A DNA stretch of 52,870 nt from Desulfovibrionaceae bacterium (GTDB taxonomy: Bacteria; Desulfobacterota; Desulfovibrionia; Desulfovibrionales; Desulfovibrionaceae). The notes below the pieces were generated by a model, which saw only the letters and a program-made list of their open reading frames with translations, was not told the origin of the DNA and ran no database searches. Where the stretch lies: NCBI GenBank assembly GCA_029008115.1, contig JAQXJC010000024.1, positions 1 through 52,870 of the forward strand, read 5' to 3'. Positions 8,552 to 16,394 of the stretch are shown piece by piece; the first letter of the stretch is position 1, and the number at the start of each line of letters is the position of its first letter. The translations under genes were made by a program, and so were the position numbers.

Positions 8552-8576
8552 TCCCCTTCAAACAAAGGATGCCTCC

Positions 8577-9122
8577 ATGCACTTGCTGCCCCCACCTGAC
8601 AAACGGGAACTCTGCATTACTCTCATCGGCATGCCCGGCTCGGGCAAAAGCACTGTGGGCCATCTGCTGGCCCGCCACCTGCAATGGGCGCTGGTGGATA
8701 CGGATCACCTCATTGAAGCCACCTACGGCCTGCCCCTGCAGGCTGTGACCAACGCGCTGGGCAAGGAAGACTTTCTGGATGTGGAGGCCCGCATCGTCTC
8801 CTCCGTGCGTGCCAGCCGCGCCGTGCTGGCCACGGGGGGCAGCGTGGTGTACCGGGAGCATGCCATGCGCCATCTGGCATCCCTGGGCCCGGTGGTCTAT
8901 CTGGAGCTTCCGTATGACATCATTGAGGAGCGTGTTGCCCTGAATCCGCAGCGCGGGCTGGCCATTGCGCCGGGGCAGACGCTGCGCGATCTGTATGAGG
9001 AACGCGCGGCGCTGTATGCCCGCTATGCCGGCCTGCGAGTCCACGCTGCCGGCCTGAATCCGCAGGCATGCGCCCTGCGCGTTGCCGGCGATCTGCGGAA
9101 GAATGGCATGCTACGCGCCTAG
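8577..9122 (+). CDS. Shikimate-kinase-like P-loop kinase; possible homoserine kinase
   Basis: A 181-residue member of the shikimate kinase fold. It has the Walker A GMPGSGKST (18-26), the DTD pair (VDTDHLIE), the ATGGSVV loop and the C-terminal ERAALYARYA helix. The Arg of the usual F-R-x-x-E motif, which grips shikimate, is replaced (EDFLDVEARI). This fits my recollection that in Desulfovibrio a shikimate-kinase-like protein was shown by mutant fitness to act as the homoserine kinase of threonine synthesis. I therefore leave the symbol empty: aroK/aroL or a homoserine kinase are both possible. AAAGGA lies 8 nt upstream of the start; a terminator follows. Confidence 0.75.
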   Translation: MHLLPPPDKRELCITLIGMPGSGKSTVGHLLARHLQWALVDTDHLIEATYGLPLQAVTNALGKEDFLDVEARIVSSVRASRAVLATGGSVVYREHAMRHLASLGPVVYLELPYDIIEERVALNPQRGLAIAPGQTLRDLYEERAALYARYAGLRVHAAGLNPQACALRVAGDLRKNGMLRA

Positions 9123-9146
9123 GCCGCCGTCCCCGCCCCCTGCATC

Positions 9147-9186
9147 ACAAAGCCCCCGGCTTCCACATGGAGCGGGGGCTTTTTTG
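9147..9186. terminator. Bidirectional terminator between convergent genes
   Basis: AGCCCCCG (9151-9158) pairs with CGGGGGCT (9173-9180) and T6 follows on the plus strand, ending the kinase-like gene. There are few T on the other side, so it is weaker for the permease gene that converges on it. Confidence 0.85.
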
Positions 9187-9236
9187 TGCGGATCACGGCG
9201 ATGGGGACAGAGGGCCCCGCCGCGGCGGCAGGAACA

Positions 9237-10559
9237 TCAGCCGCGCATGGCAAAATTAATCAGGAAGACCGCGGAAATGATCCACATGATGGGGCTCACC
9301 TCACGGGCACGGCCGGCCAGCAGCTTCAGCCCGGCATAGGCCACAAAGCCAAAGGCAAAGCCGCTGGCGATGCTGTAGGTCAGCGGCATCATGACAATGG
9401 TCAGAAAGGCGGGGATGCCTTCCGTGGGGTCTGTGAAGTCAATATCCACCACATCCATGACCATGAGGGAGCCGACAATAATCAGCGCCGGCGCCGTGGC
9501 AAAGCCCGGCACCAGCCCCACAAAGGGGGCGAAGAAAATGGACAGGACAAACAGGCCCGCCACGGTCAGCGCGGTCAGTCCGGTGCGTCCGCCCTGAGCG
9601 ATACCGGCGGCGCCCTCCACATAGGTGGTGACTGTGGACGTGCCCAGCATGGAGCTCGCCAGCGTGCCCACAGAGTCCGTCACGAGCGCGCGATCCAGAT
9701 TTTCGATATGCCCGTCCTTGTCCATCAGCCCGGCCTTGCGGGACAGGCCGATGAGCGTGCCCATGTTGTCAAACAGCTCCACGATGGTAAAGGAGAAGAT
9801 GATGGACACCAGCCCGTACTTCAGCGCGCCCATAATATCCAGCTTGAACAGAACAGGGCCGAGGCTGGGCACGGAAAAACTGAAGAAGGAGTCGAGGCCG
9901 TCAGGGGCCGGACACGCCCCCGTCAGCATGCCCAGCACGGTGGTGACAAACACGCCGATGAGAATGCTACCCTGCACCTTGCGGGCCATGAGCATGCCAA
10001 TGAGCAGCGTACCCGCGCAGGCCAGCAGGGGGCCGGCGCTGGCCAGACTGCCCAGCGTTACCAGCGTGGCATCGTTCTTCACCACAATGCCGGCGGTTTT
10101 CAGGCCGATGAACGCAATGAACAGGCCAATCCCCACCACAATGGCCCGCTTCAGATTCATGGGAACAGCGTCGATGATCAGCTGCCGCGCACGGGTGACG
10201 GTGAGCAGCAGAAAGACCACGCCGGAAATGAACACCGCCCCCAGCGCCACCGTCCAGTGCAGCCCCACCACACCGCAGACATAGTAGGCGAAGAAGGCAT
10301 TCAGGCCCATGCCGGGAGCGACGGCTACCGGGAAGTTCGCCCACAGCCCCATGAGCACCGTGGCAAGAACCGTGGACCAGATGGTCGCGGCAATGGCCGC
10401 ATCCTTCGGGATGCCAGCATCCGCCATGATGCTGGGATTGACAAAAATAATGTAGGCCAGCGCCACAAAGGTGGTCAGGCCCGCCAGCAGCTCGGTTTTT
10501 ACCGTACTGCCTTTCTCCCGCACATGGAACAGCCGTTCCAGCAGATTTGCCTCCGACAT
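9237..10559 (-). CDS. AzgA-type purine (adenine/guanine/hypoxanthine) permease
   Basis: A 440-residue inner-membrane transporter of the NCS2-like AzgA family, which takes up purine bases by proton symport. Characteristic segments are the N-terminal ELLAGLTTFVALAYIIFVNP, then GLWANFPVAVAPGMGLNAFF, and the late motif GTSTVTTYVEGAAGIAQGGR. About 12 or more hydrophobic segments are visible. The start at 10559 has AGGAGG 9 nt upstream; the longer frame adds an unlikely Cys-rich leader. The exact base specificity cannot be read from the sequence. It stands as a single gene. Confidence 0.9.
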   Translation of the reverse strand: MSEANLLERLFHVREKGSTVKTELLAGLTTFVALAYIIFVNPSIMADAGIPKDAAIAATIWSTVLATVLMGLWANFPVAVAPGMGLNAFFAYYVCGVVGLHWTVALGAVFISGVVFLLLTVTRARQLIIDAVPMNLKRAIVVGIGLFIAFIGLKTAGIVVKNDATLVTLGSLASAGPLLACAGTLLIGMLMARKVQGSILIGVFVTTVLGMLTGACPAPDGLDSFFSFSVPSLGPVLFKLDIMGALKYGLVSIIFSFTIVELFDNMGTLIGLSRKAGLMDKDGHIENLDRALVTDSVGTLASSMLGTSTVTTYVEGAAGIAQGGRTGLTALTVAGLFVLSIFFAPFVGLVPGFATAPALIIVGSLMVMDVVDIDFTDPTEGIPAFLTIVMMPLTYSIASGFAFGFVAYAGLKLLAGRAREVSPIMWIISAVFLINFAMRG

Positions 10560-10671
10560 TGCCCCGCCCTCCTGCAAATGGGAAAATTTTTCCCAGAAGC
10601 ATACTAGGAAATAGGTGCCAATGCAAGAGGAAGCATCCACATCCATGCGCCTCAGGGGCCGTGTCCGCCTC

Positions 10672-10705
10672 AAGACAAAGGCCGCCCCGCCACGGCGGAA
10701 CGGCC
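10672..10705 (-). terminator. Terminator of the diaminopimelate dehydrogenase gene
   Basis: On the minus strand GGCCGTTCCGCC pairs with GGCGGGGCGGCC (with two G-T pairs) around a 2-nt loop and is followed by TTTGTCTT. Confidence 0.75.
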
Positions 10706-10765
10706 CATCTGCCCGGCCTTTTCTTCCGTCAGGAACGGAAGAGCGCCGGATCGCTCCATGCGGTC

Positions 10766-11689
10766 TTACACAAAGCGCTTAATATGCGTCTTGCGCTCGC
10801 CGGGCAGCAGCTTCACCGGCGGAATGTCGATGAGCGTATAGCAGCCGGGTTCCATGCGCGTGGCGGCGCGGGCGCAGGAGAGAAGCACCTGCCCCGTGAG
10901 CGCGGGATTGTTGATGCGCATGTCAAATTTGAGAATCTGGTTGTCCGTCATGCCGGAAGCGCCGGTGCGCTCCATGAGCACGCCGTGAGACTGATCGGCC
11001 ACGGTGGCCAGCTCGGCATCGTCCGCGCACTGGCGCACGGTCAGATCATCATGGGCGAAGTAGTCGTCGGCCTTGATGCGGGCCGTGACTTCAGCCAGAT
11101 TTTCTCCTTCCTCCAGAACAACATAGACCAGGCGGGCATGACGGCCGCCGCCCACGGGGATGGTGATGGAGGTGGCGTTGGCAACGCCCTTGATGGCACG
11201 GGCGGCCACGGAATGCCCCATGGAGCGGCCGCGGCCGAAATTGGTGAAGGTCGTGCCCGTGGGAACCATGGCTTCAAAGAGCGCGCGCAGCACGGAGTCC
11301 GTCCCGGGGTCCCAGCCGGCAGCGGTAATGGCCACCGCGCCCCCCTGCATGGCCTGCGCTTCCAGGCGGTTCACGGAATCAAGAATATTCCCGTGAATGT
11401 CAAAACTGTCCACGGTGCTGTAGCCCCGCGCCAGCAGGTCGGCCGCGGTGTCGGGAACACTGCGGGAAGGACCGCAGAGAATAATGACATCAGGACGGCC
11501 CTTGGCAGCGGCGAGTTCCTCCACGGAGGCAAAGTCCTGCACGCCGCGCAGCTCCAGGGCATGCGTTCCCAGAGATTCCCTGCGGCGGATGACGCCCAGG
11601 CACTCACAATCAGGCGCGGACAGGGCGGCTTCCAGCGCGCGGCGACCGATATTACCGAAGCTGTGAATTGCAACAGTGAACTTCTTCAT
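10766..11689 (-). CDS. ddh: meso-Diaminopimelate dehydrogenase
   Basis: An NADP-dependent enzyme that converts tetrahydrodipicolinate plus ammonia directly to meso-DAP, the one-step branch of lysine and peptidoglycan-precursor synthesis. The 307 residues show an N-terminal Rossmann start (VAIHSFGNIGRRAL), the family motifs ITAAGWDPGTDSVLRALFE and TNFGRGRSMGHSVAAR, and the conserved RHARLVYVVLEEG. No Shine-Dalgarno is visible before 11689; the leader is AT-rich. A promoter is seen at 11788-11816. LysA, the next enzyme, is encoded 3.3 kb away, and glutamine synthetase lies just upstream, so ammonia assimilation genes cluster here. Confidence 0.92.
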   Translation of the reverse strand: MKKFTVAIHSFGNIGRRALEAALSAPDCECLGVIRRRESLGTHALELRGVQDFASVEELAAAKGRPDVIILCGPSRSVPDTAADLLARGYSTVDSFDIHGNILDSVNRLEAQAMQGGAVAITAAGWDPGTDSVLRALFEAMVPTGTTFTNFGRGRSMGHSVAARAIKGVANATSITIPVGGGRHARLVYVVLEEGENLAEVTARIKADDYFAHDDLTVRQCADDAELATVADQSHGVLMERTGASGMTDNQILKFDMRINNPALTGQVLLSCARAATRMEPGCYTLIDIPPVKLLPGERKTHIKRFV

Positions 11690-11787
11690 CGTTTTGTCAC
11701 TTTTGTTAAAAAATGTTTATTCCACCGTCTCGAATTTTTCCGGGAAAGACCGGCAGGCAGGTGGGAAACCCGTGTGTTCCGGGAAAC

Positions 11788-11816
11788 AGCATACCGAAAA
11801 AAGCACATGCCGTAAA
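11788..11816 (-). promoter_or_regulatory. Probable promoter of ddh
   Basis: On the minus strand TTTACG (11816-11811) and TATGCT (11793-11788) are 17 bp apart, giving a leader of about 90 nt. The half-site TTTTGTCAC at 11692-11700, next to the ATG, resembles half of the palindrome found at lysA. Confidence 0.5.
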
Positions 11817-11968
11817 GCTCTGCCCTCCCCGGATTTGCCATTTTTGGCATACTGGCGAAGCGCCGCGCCGTCTGCAACGCGGCGGGCCATATCCCGCCCG
11901 CGCAAGGCGGCCTCTTCAGCGCGGAAGGGGGCCCTGCCGGCCCCCTCCCCGCTGCTTCCGTGCGGCGG

Positions 11969-14152
11969 CTATTTGCCGAACAGAATTTCCTGATAGCTGG
12001 GCAGATGCCACAGATCGTCGGCAACGCGCAGTTCCAGCCTGTCGGCCCACGTGCGCACCTCGGCAATGGCCGGCAGCACCACATCGCAGTAGAAGCGGGC
12101 CTGCTCCAGCACATTGTCCATGCCTTCGGCCTGTTCCAGCCCGGCTTCCGTGGCAAAGACGCCGTCCTGCATCTTCCAGAGGTATTCCGCCACATCGTCC
12201 AGCGTGCCGGAACGGTAGTCCTTGCCGATGGACTTCAGCGCGGCGCAGGCACTGGCCAGCTCGCCCTGATAGCGCACGGCAGCGGGCATGATGATGGTGC
12301 GGGCAATGCGGATGGCCAGGCTGGCCTCGGTGCGCACCGTCTTGCAGTACTGCTCCAGATAGATGTCGTGACGGGCCTTGAGCTCCGTCTTGCTGAGCAC
12401 GCCCGTGCTTTCGTACAGAGCAATGGTTTCCGGCGTGGTCAGCGCGGGGATGGCCTCCGGCGTGGTACGCAGGTTGGGCAGGCCGCGTCGGGCCGCCTCC
12501 TTGTGCCAAATCTCCGAATAGCCGTCGCCGTTGAAGATGACGGCGCTGTGCTCGTCAATAATGTGGCTGATCAGCGTCTGTACGGCATCGTTCAGCGTGA
12601 CCCCCTCGGCAAGCCTGGCTTCCAGCCAGTCAGCGCAGTAGCGCAGGGAATCCGCCATCATGGTATTCAGCGCGGTGAGCGGGCCCGCGGCGGACTGACT
12701 GGAGCCGACGGCGCGGAATTCAAAGCGGTTGCCCGTGAAGGCTATGGGGCTGGTGCGGTTGCGGTCGCCGGGGTCCGTCTTCAGGGGCGGCAGCGTGTCA
12801 ACGCCCACGCTCATCATGCGCCGCTTCTTGGATTTGCCATTCACGCGGCCCGCGCGGAACTGCTCGAACACGTCGGTGAGCTGATCGCCCAGGAAGATGG
12901 ACATGATGGCCGGCGGCGCTTCGTGCGCGCCCAGCCGGTGGTCATTGCTGGCGGAAGCCACGGTGGCGCGCAGCATGTCCCCGTGCTTGTGCACGGCGCG
13001 AATCATGGCCGCGCAGAAGACGAGGAACTTGGCATTGGATTCCGGCGTCTCGCCGGGATTGAAGAGCGTGCCCAGCTCCGCGTTGCCGATGGAATAGTTC
13101 AGATGCTTGCCGGAGCCGTTGATACCGGCAAAGGGCTTCTCATGCAGCAGGCACTTGAGGCCGTAGCGCTTGGCCACGTTCCGCAGGGTGGCCATGATCA
13201 CGTGATTGTGATCCACGGCGATGTTGCCGGTCTCGTACAGCGGCGCGATTTCATACTGGCTGGGCGCGGCTTCGTTATGGCGGGTCATGACGGGCACGCC
13301 CAGCTTGTACAGTTCGTGCTCCACTTCCATCATGAAGGAGAGCACGCGCTGGGGAATGACGCCGAAATACTGGTCGCTGAACTCCTGCCCCTTGGCCGGA
13401 CGCGCGCCAAACAGGCTCCGTCCGGCGATCTGCACGTCAGGGCGGGCAAAGTTGAAGTTGGCATCGATCAGGAAGTATTCCTGCTCCAGCCCGGCAAAGG
13501 GCACAATAGCCAGCTTTGGCTCCACGCCGAACAGGCGCAGCACGCGCCTGGCTTCGCGGTTCAGGGCCTGATTGGAGCGCAGGAGCGGCGTTTTCTTGTC
13601 CAGCACCACGCCCGTCCACGACAGGAAGAGCGAGGGAATGCACAGGAAGGTGCCGTTGGGGTTTTCCATGATGTAGGCGGGGCTGGTCACGTCCCAGGCC
13701 GTGTAGCCGCGCGCCTCAAAGGTGGAGCGCAGGCCGCCGGACGGGAAGGAGGAGCCGTCGGCCTCGCCCTTGATGAGCATGCTGCCGGAAAATTCCGCGA
13801 TGACGCCGCCGGAGCCGTCCGGCTGAAGCAGGCAGTCGTGCTTTTCCGCCGTCTGCCCCGTGAGCGGATAGAAGATGTGGGTATAGTGGGTGGCACCCTT
13901 CTCTATGGCCCAGTCCTTCATGACCGCAGCCACGGTGTCCGCAATGGCGGGGTCCAGGCTTTCGCCCAGGTCAATGGTCTTGCGCAGGGCGCGATATACG
14001 TTCTTTGGCAGACGCTGCCGCATGGCGCGGTCATCGAACACGTTGCAGCCGAAGAAGTCCTGCGGCTTCGTTTCCGCAAAATTCAGCGGGGCGTTCTGCG
14101 GGCGGTAATTGGTAATCGCCTGAATGGCGCTGCTGCGGGCGCTTTGGCTCAT
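11969..14152 (-). CDS. glnN: Type III glutamine synthetase (GlnN)
   Basis: ATP-dependent synthesis of glutamine from glutamate and ammonia. The 727-residue length and order of motifs fit GSIII rather than the ~470-residue GlnA. Seen are the N-terminal [11 protein letters not shown] region, [23 protein letters not shown]/metal segments [10 protein letters not shown] and FHEKPFAG-like [16 protein letters not shown], and [14 protein letters not shown]. The start at 14152 has AAGGAG 8 nt upstream; the frame extends to 14299 but through the promoter and terminator region. It lies directly upstream of ddh on the same strand, with a separate promoter between. Confidence 0.95.
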   Translation of the reverse strand: MSQSARSSAIQAITNYRPQNAPLNFAETKPQDFFGCNVFDDRAMRQRLPKNVYRALRKTIDLGESLDPAIADTVAAVMKDWAIEKGATHYTHIFYPLTGQTAEKHDCLLQPDGSGGVIAEFSGSMLIKGEADGSSFPSGGLRSTFEARGYTAWDVTSPAYIMENPNGTFLCIPSLFLSWTGVVLDKKTPLLRSNQALNREARRVLRLFGVEPKLAIVPFAGLEQEYFLIDANFNFARPDVQIAGRSLFGARPAKGQEFSDQYFGVIPQRVLSFMMEVEHELYKLGVPVMTRHNEAAPSQYEIAPLYETGNIAVDHNHVIMATLRNVAKRYGLKCLLHEKPFAGINGSGKHLNYSIGNAELGTLFNPGETPESNAKFLVFCAAMIRAVHKHGDMLRATVASASNDHRLGAHEAPPAIMSIFLGDQLTDVFEQFRAGRVNGKSKKRRMMSVGVDTLPPLKTDPGDRNRTSPIAFTGNRFEFRAVGSSQSAAGPLTALNTMMADSLRYCADWLEARLAEGVTLNDAVQTLISHIIDEHSAVIFNGDGYSEIWHKEAARRGLPNLRTTPEAIPALTTPETIALYESTGVLSKTELKARHDIYLEQYCKTVRTEASLAIRIARTIIMPAAVRYQGELASACAALKSIGKDYRSGTLDDVAEYLWKMQDGVFATEAGLEQAEGMDNVLEQARFYCDVVLPAIAEVRTWADRLELRVADDLWHLPSYQEILFGK

Positions 14153-14201
14153 GTACTTGCTCCTTCCGGGATAGGTGACGTGCTGAAGAAATGAATGAAG
14201 A

Positions 14202-14230
14202 TTCATAGCGCAGGCGGCGGTGAAGGTAAA
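14202..14230 (-). promoter_or_regulatory. Probable promoter of glnN
   Basis: On the minus strand TTTACC (14230-14225) and TATGAA (14207-14202) are 17 bp apart, about 50 nt before the glnN start. Confidence 0.45.
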
Positions 14231-14263
14231 GCGGACGGAAGGACAGGAACAGGACCGGGGACG

Positions 14264-14289
14264 CAAAAAAGGCGGACCGGAGTCCGCCC
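14264..14289 (-). terminator. Terminator of the SlyD-like gene
   Basis: On the minus strand GGCGGAC and GTCCGCC form a 7-bp stem with a TCCG loop, followed by TTTTTT. Confidence 0.9.
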
Positions 14290-14316
14290 CCATGCACATG
14301 GCCGCCCTGGCAGGCG

Positions 14317-14742
14317 CTATTCCACGTCCATAATCTCGATTTCAAAGGTCAGTGTCTTGCCCGCCAGCGGATGGTTGGCGTCCAGCGTGATCTCCTTGTC
14401 ACCCACTTCGGTGATGGTCACGTCCATGCGCTGGCCGTCTTCGCTGCTCAGGGTCAGGGGCAAGCCCACGGAAGGCTCGATATGACCGGGCACCTGCGCG
14501 CGATCCACCACGAAGATCAACTCTTCATCCACTTCCCCGTAGGCATCCCTGGGTGGGATATGGGTGGTCACGGTGTCGCCCTTTTCCCTGCCCATGACGG
14601 CGGCCTCAAAGCCGGCGATGAGCTGGCCCTTGCCCATGGTGAACTTCAGGGGTTCGCGCTCGCGGGAGGAATCGAAGACGGAGCCGTCATCGAGGGTTCC
14701 GGTGTAGTGCACGCTGACGGTGTCGCCATTTTTGATCGGCAT
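14317..14742 (-). CDS. FKBP-type peptidyl-prolyl cis-trans isomerase, SlyD-like
   Basis: A 141-residue cytoplasmic prolyl isomerase and chaperone. The FKBP part is split by an insert-in-flap domain in the SlyD manner: [16 protein letters not shown], then [10 protein letters not shown], then the inserted chaperone domain (about 65-120), then [16 protein letters not shown]. The His/Cys-rich metal-binding tail of E. coli SlyD is absent; the protein ends at MDVE. The start at 14742 has GGAGA 8 nt upstream. It is divergent from lysA and has its own terminator. Confidence 0.9.
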   Translation of the reverse strand: MPIKNGDTVSVHYTGTLDDGSVFDSSREREPLKFTMGKGQLIAGFEAAVMGREKGDTVTTHIPPRDAYGEVDEELIFVVDRAQVPGHIEPSVGLPLTLSSEDGQRMDVTITEVGDKEITLDANHPLAGKTLTFEIEIMDVE

Positions 14743-14844
14743 AGCTGTTTCTCCAGAAAGTAGTGTGTCCGGCACTGCGCAGGCCGGCAGATTGCGCCAG
14801 CAAAGCATGCCCCCGGCGGAAAGTCAATCGCCAGTTCATGCTCC

Positions 14845-14860
14845 ATGACATTCTTGTCAT
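14845..14860. promoter_or_regulatory. Palindromic operator candidate upstream of lysA
   Basis: ATGACA-TTCT-TGTCAT is a perfect 6+6 palindrome, centred about 65 bp upstream of the lysA -35 box. A closely matching site lies before the amino-acid-binding-protein gene at 42170. The following T5 means it could alternatively act as a small plus-strand hairpin. Confidence 0.5.
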
Positions 14861-14917
14861 TTTTTCCAGCCGGCCTCATGCCCGCCGCATGCCCGCCAGC
14901 CCTGCGGCTACAGCCGC

Positions 14918-14947
14918 TTGACATCCGCCGGATTCTCATTGCACACT
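14918..14947 (+). promoter_or_regulatory. Probable promoter of lysA
   Basis: A perfect TTGACA (14918-14923) is followed after 18 bp by CACACT (14942-14947). Confidence 0.55.
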
Positions 14948-14965
14948 GCACCACCATATTTGTCA

Positions 14966-14979
14966 CCACAATTTTGTCG
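14966..14979. promoter_or_regulatory. Second operator candidate in the lysA leader
   Basis: CCACAATTTTGTCG read on the other strand is CGACA-AAAT-TGTGG, an imperfect copy of the TGACA-N4-TGTCA palindrome. It lies between promoter and start codon, just before the GAGG ribosome binding site. The 12-mer CACAATTTTGTC recurs exactly at 42044-42055. Confidence 0.45.
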
Positions 14980-14990
14980 AGGTTTTTTTC

Positions 14991-16268
14991 ATGCCCAACG
15001 TTCGTTCCACCTATACGGACAGCATCCGCTTCTTTGGGAAGGAAGACCCGAGGGAGCTGGCCGCGCGCTTCGGCACGCCGCTCTATGTGTACAATGAAAC
15101 CGTCCTGCGCCAGCGCTGCCGGGAGCTGAAGGAACTTTCCAGCCACCCGGGATTCACCGTCAACTACTCCGCCAAGGCCAACACGAATCTGGCCATTCTG
15201 CGGATCATCCGCGAGGAAGGCTGCGTCGTGGACGCCATGAGCCCGGGCGAACTGCGCATGGACATGCTGGCCGGCTTCCCCGCGGAGCATATCACCTACA
15301 TTTCCAACAATATTTCCAGGGAGGAAATGCGGAACGCCATCGACCATCAGGTTCTGATGAGCGTGGACTCGCTTTCCCAGCTTGAACAGTACGGACAGCT
15401 GAACCCCGGCGGCAAGGTCATGGTGCGCTTCAATCCCGGCATCGGCACCGGGCATCACAGGAAGGTCGTCACCGCCGGCAAGGAAACAAAGTTTGGCGTC
15501 ACGCCGGACAGCATGGACAGGGTGTTCGCCATTCTGGATGCGCACAACCTCACGCTGGCGGGGATCAACCAGCACATCGGCTCGCTGTTCATGACGCCGG
15601 ACGGCTATCTTAATGCGGCGGAATTCCTGCTCCACCTGGCCGAAGGACTCCCCGCTGAACGCCTTGCCGCGCTGGAGGTCATCGACTTCGGCGGCGGCTT
15701 CGGCATTCCCTACCGCAAATATGACGGCGAAGCCCGGCTGGACATGAACGAACTCGGCACCCGCCTGCATGCCCTGATCAGCGCATGGGCGGCACGCACG
15801 GGCTATGCGGGCCGCTTCTTCGTGGAGCCGGGCCGCTATGCCGTGGCCGAATGCGGCGTGCTGCTGGGCGGCGCGCACTGCGTGAAGAACAATGGTGAAA
15901 ACCGCTACGTCGGCACGGACATCGGCTTCAACGTACTGGTGCGCCCCGCCATGTACGATTCCTTCCACGATGTGGAAATCTACCGCGAAAACGGCACGCC
16001 GGACGAAGCGTGCCAGGAACAGTCCATCGTGGGCAATATCTGCGAAAGCGGCGACGTGCTGGCGAAAAAGCGTCCCCTGCCTGAAATCCGGGAAGGAGAC
16101 GTGCTGGGCATTCTGGATGCCGGCGCCTACGGCTACGTCATGGCCTCGACCTACAACCAGCGGCCGCGTCCGGCGGAAGTCATGATTACCGCCGACGGTA
16201 CCGCAAGGCTCATCCGCCGCCGCGAAACTGTTGACGATCTGCTGCGCTGCTACGAGGGCCTCCAATAG
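14991..16268 (+). CDS. lysA: Diaminopimelate decarboxylase
   Basis: A PLP enzyme that decarboxylates meso-DAP to lysine, the last step of lysine synthesis. The 425-residue fold-III enzyme shows the PLP lysine at residue 62 (VNYSAKANTN), then INQHIGS, FGGGFGIPY, EPGRYAVAE and the substrate-binding CESGDVLAKKR, which separates DAP decarboxylases from carboxynorspermidine decarboxylases. The start at 14991 has GAGG 8 nt upstream. Together with ddh it completes the dehydrogenase branch. Two palindromic sites flank its promoter. Confidence 0.95.
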   Translation: MPNVRSTYTDSIRFFGKEDPRELAARFGTPLYVYNETVLRQRCRELKELSSHPGFTVNYSAKANTNLAILRIIREEGCVVDAMSPGELRMDMLAGFPAEHITYISNNISREEMRNAIDHQVLMSVDSLSQLEQYGQLNPGGKVMVRFNPGIGTGHHRKVVTAGKETKFGVTPDSMDRVFAILDAHNLTLAGINQHIGSLFMTPDGYLNAAEFLLHLAEGLPAERLAALEVIDFGGGFGIPYRKYDGEARLDMNELGTRLHALISAWAARTGYAGRFFVEPGRYAVAECGVLLGGAHCVKNNGENRYVGTDIGFNVLVRPAMYDSFHDVEIYRENGTPDEACQEQSIVGNICESGDVLAKKRPLPEIREGDVLGILDAGAYGYVMASTYNQRPRPAEVMITADGTARLIRRRETVDDLLRCYEGLQ

Positions 16269-16394
16269 CCCCTTGACAACAGGGGCAATGCTGGCCCACC
16301 ATTGCCATCCCACAGGGGGGAACGCCCGCGCGTTCTCCTCTTTTTTTGCCGCCGGCCGCATGCCGGCTCTCCCCTCAACCCCCATGTGCCCGCC

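Larger units (their letters stand above)
8221..8576. other. Divergent intergenic region between rpmH and the kinase-like gene
   Basis: No gene is seen. It carries a probable minus-strand promoter for rpmH (8437-8464) with a leader of about 215 nt, and a plus-strand promoter for the kinase-like gene (8523-8551). No cluster of DnaA boxes was seen, so there is no support for a replication origin here despite the rpmH neighbourhood. Confidence 0.5.

Noticed and set aside
8221..8576. Replication origin next to rpmH
   Set aside because: No dnaA gene, no cluster of DnaA boxes and no AT-rich unwinding region are present.
11960..14194. 744-codon plus-strand open frame across glnN
   Set aside because: It is opposite a clear type III glutamine synthetase and has Gly/His/Arg-rich composition typical of antisense frames in GC-rich DNA.
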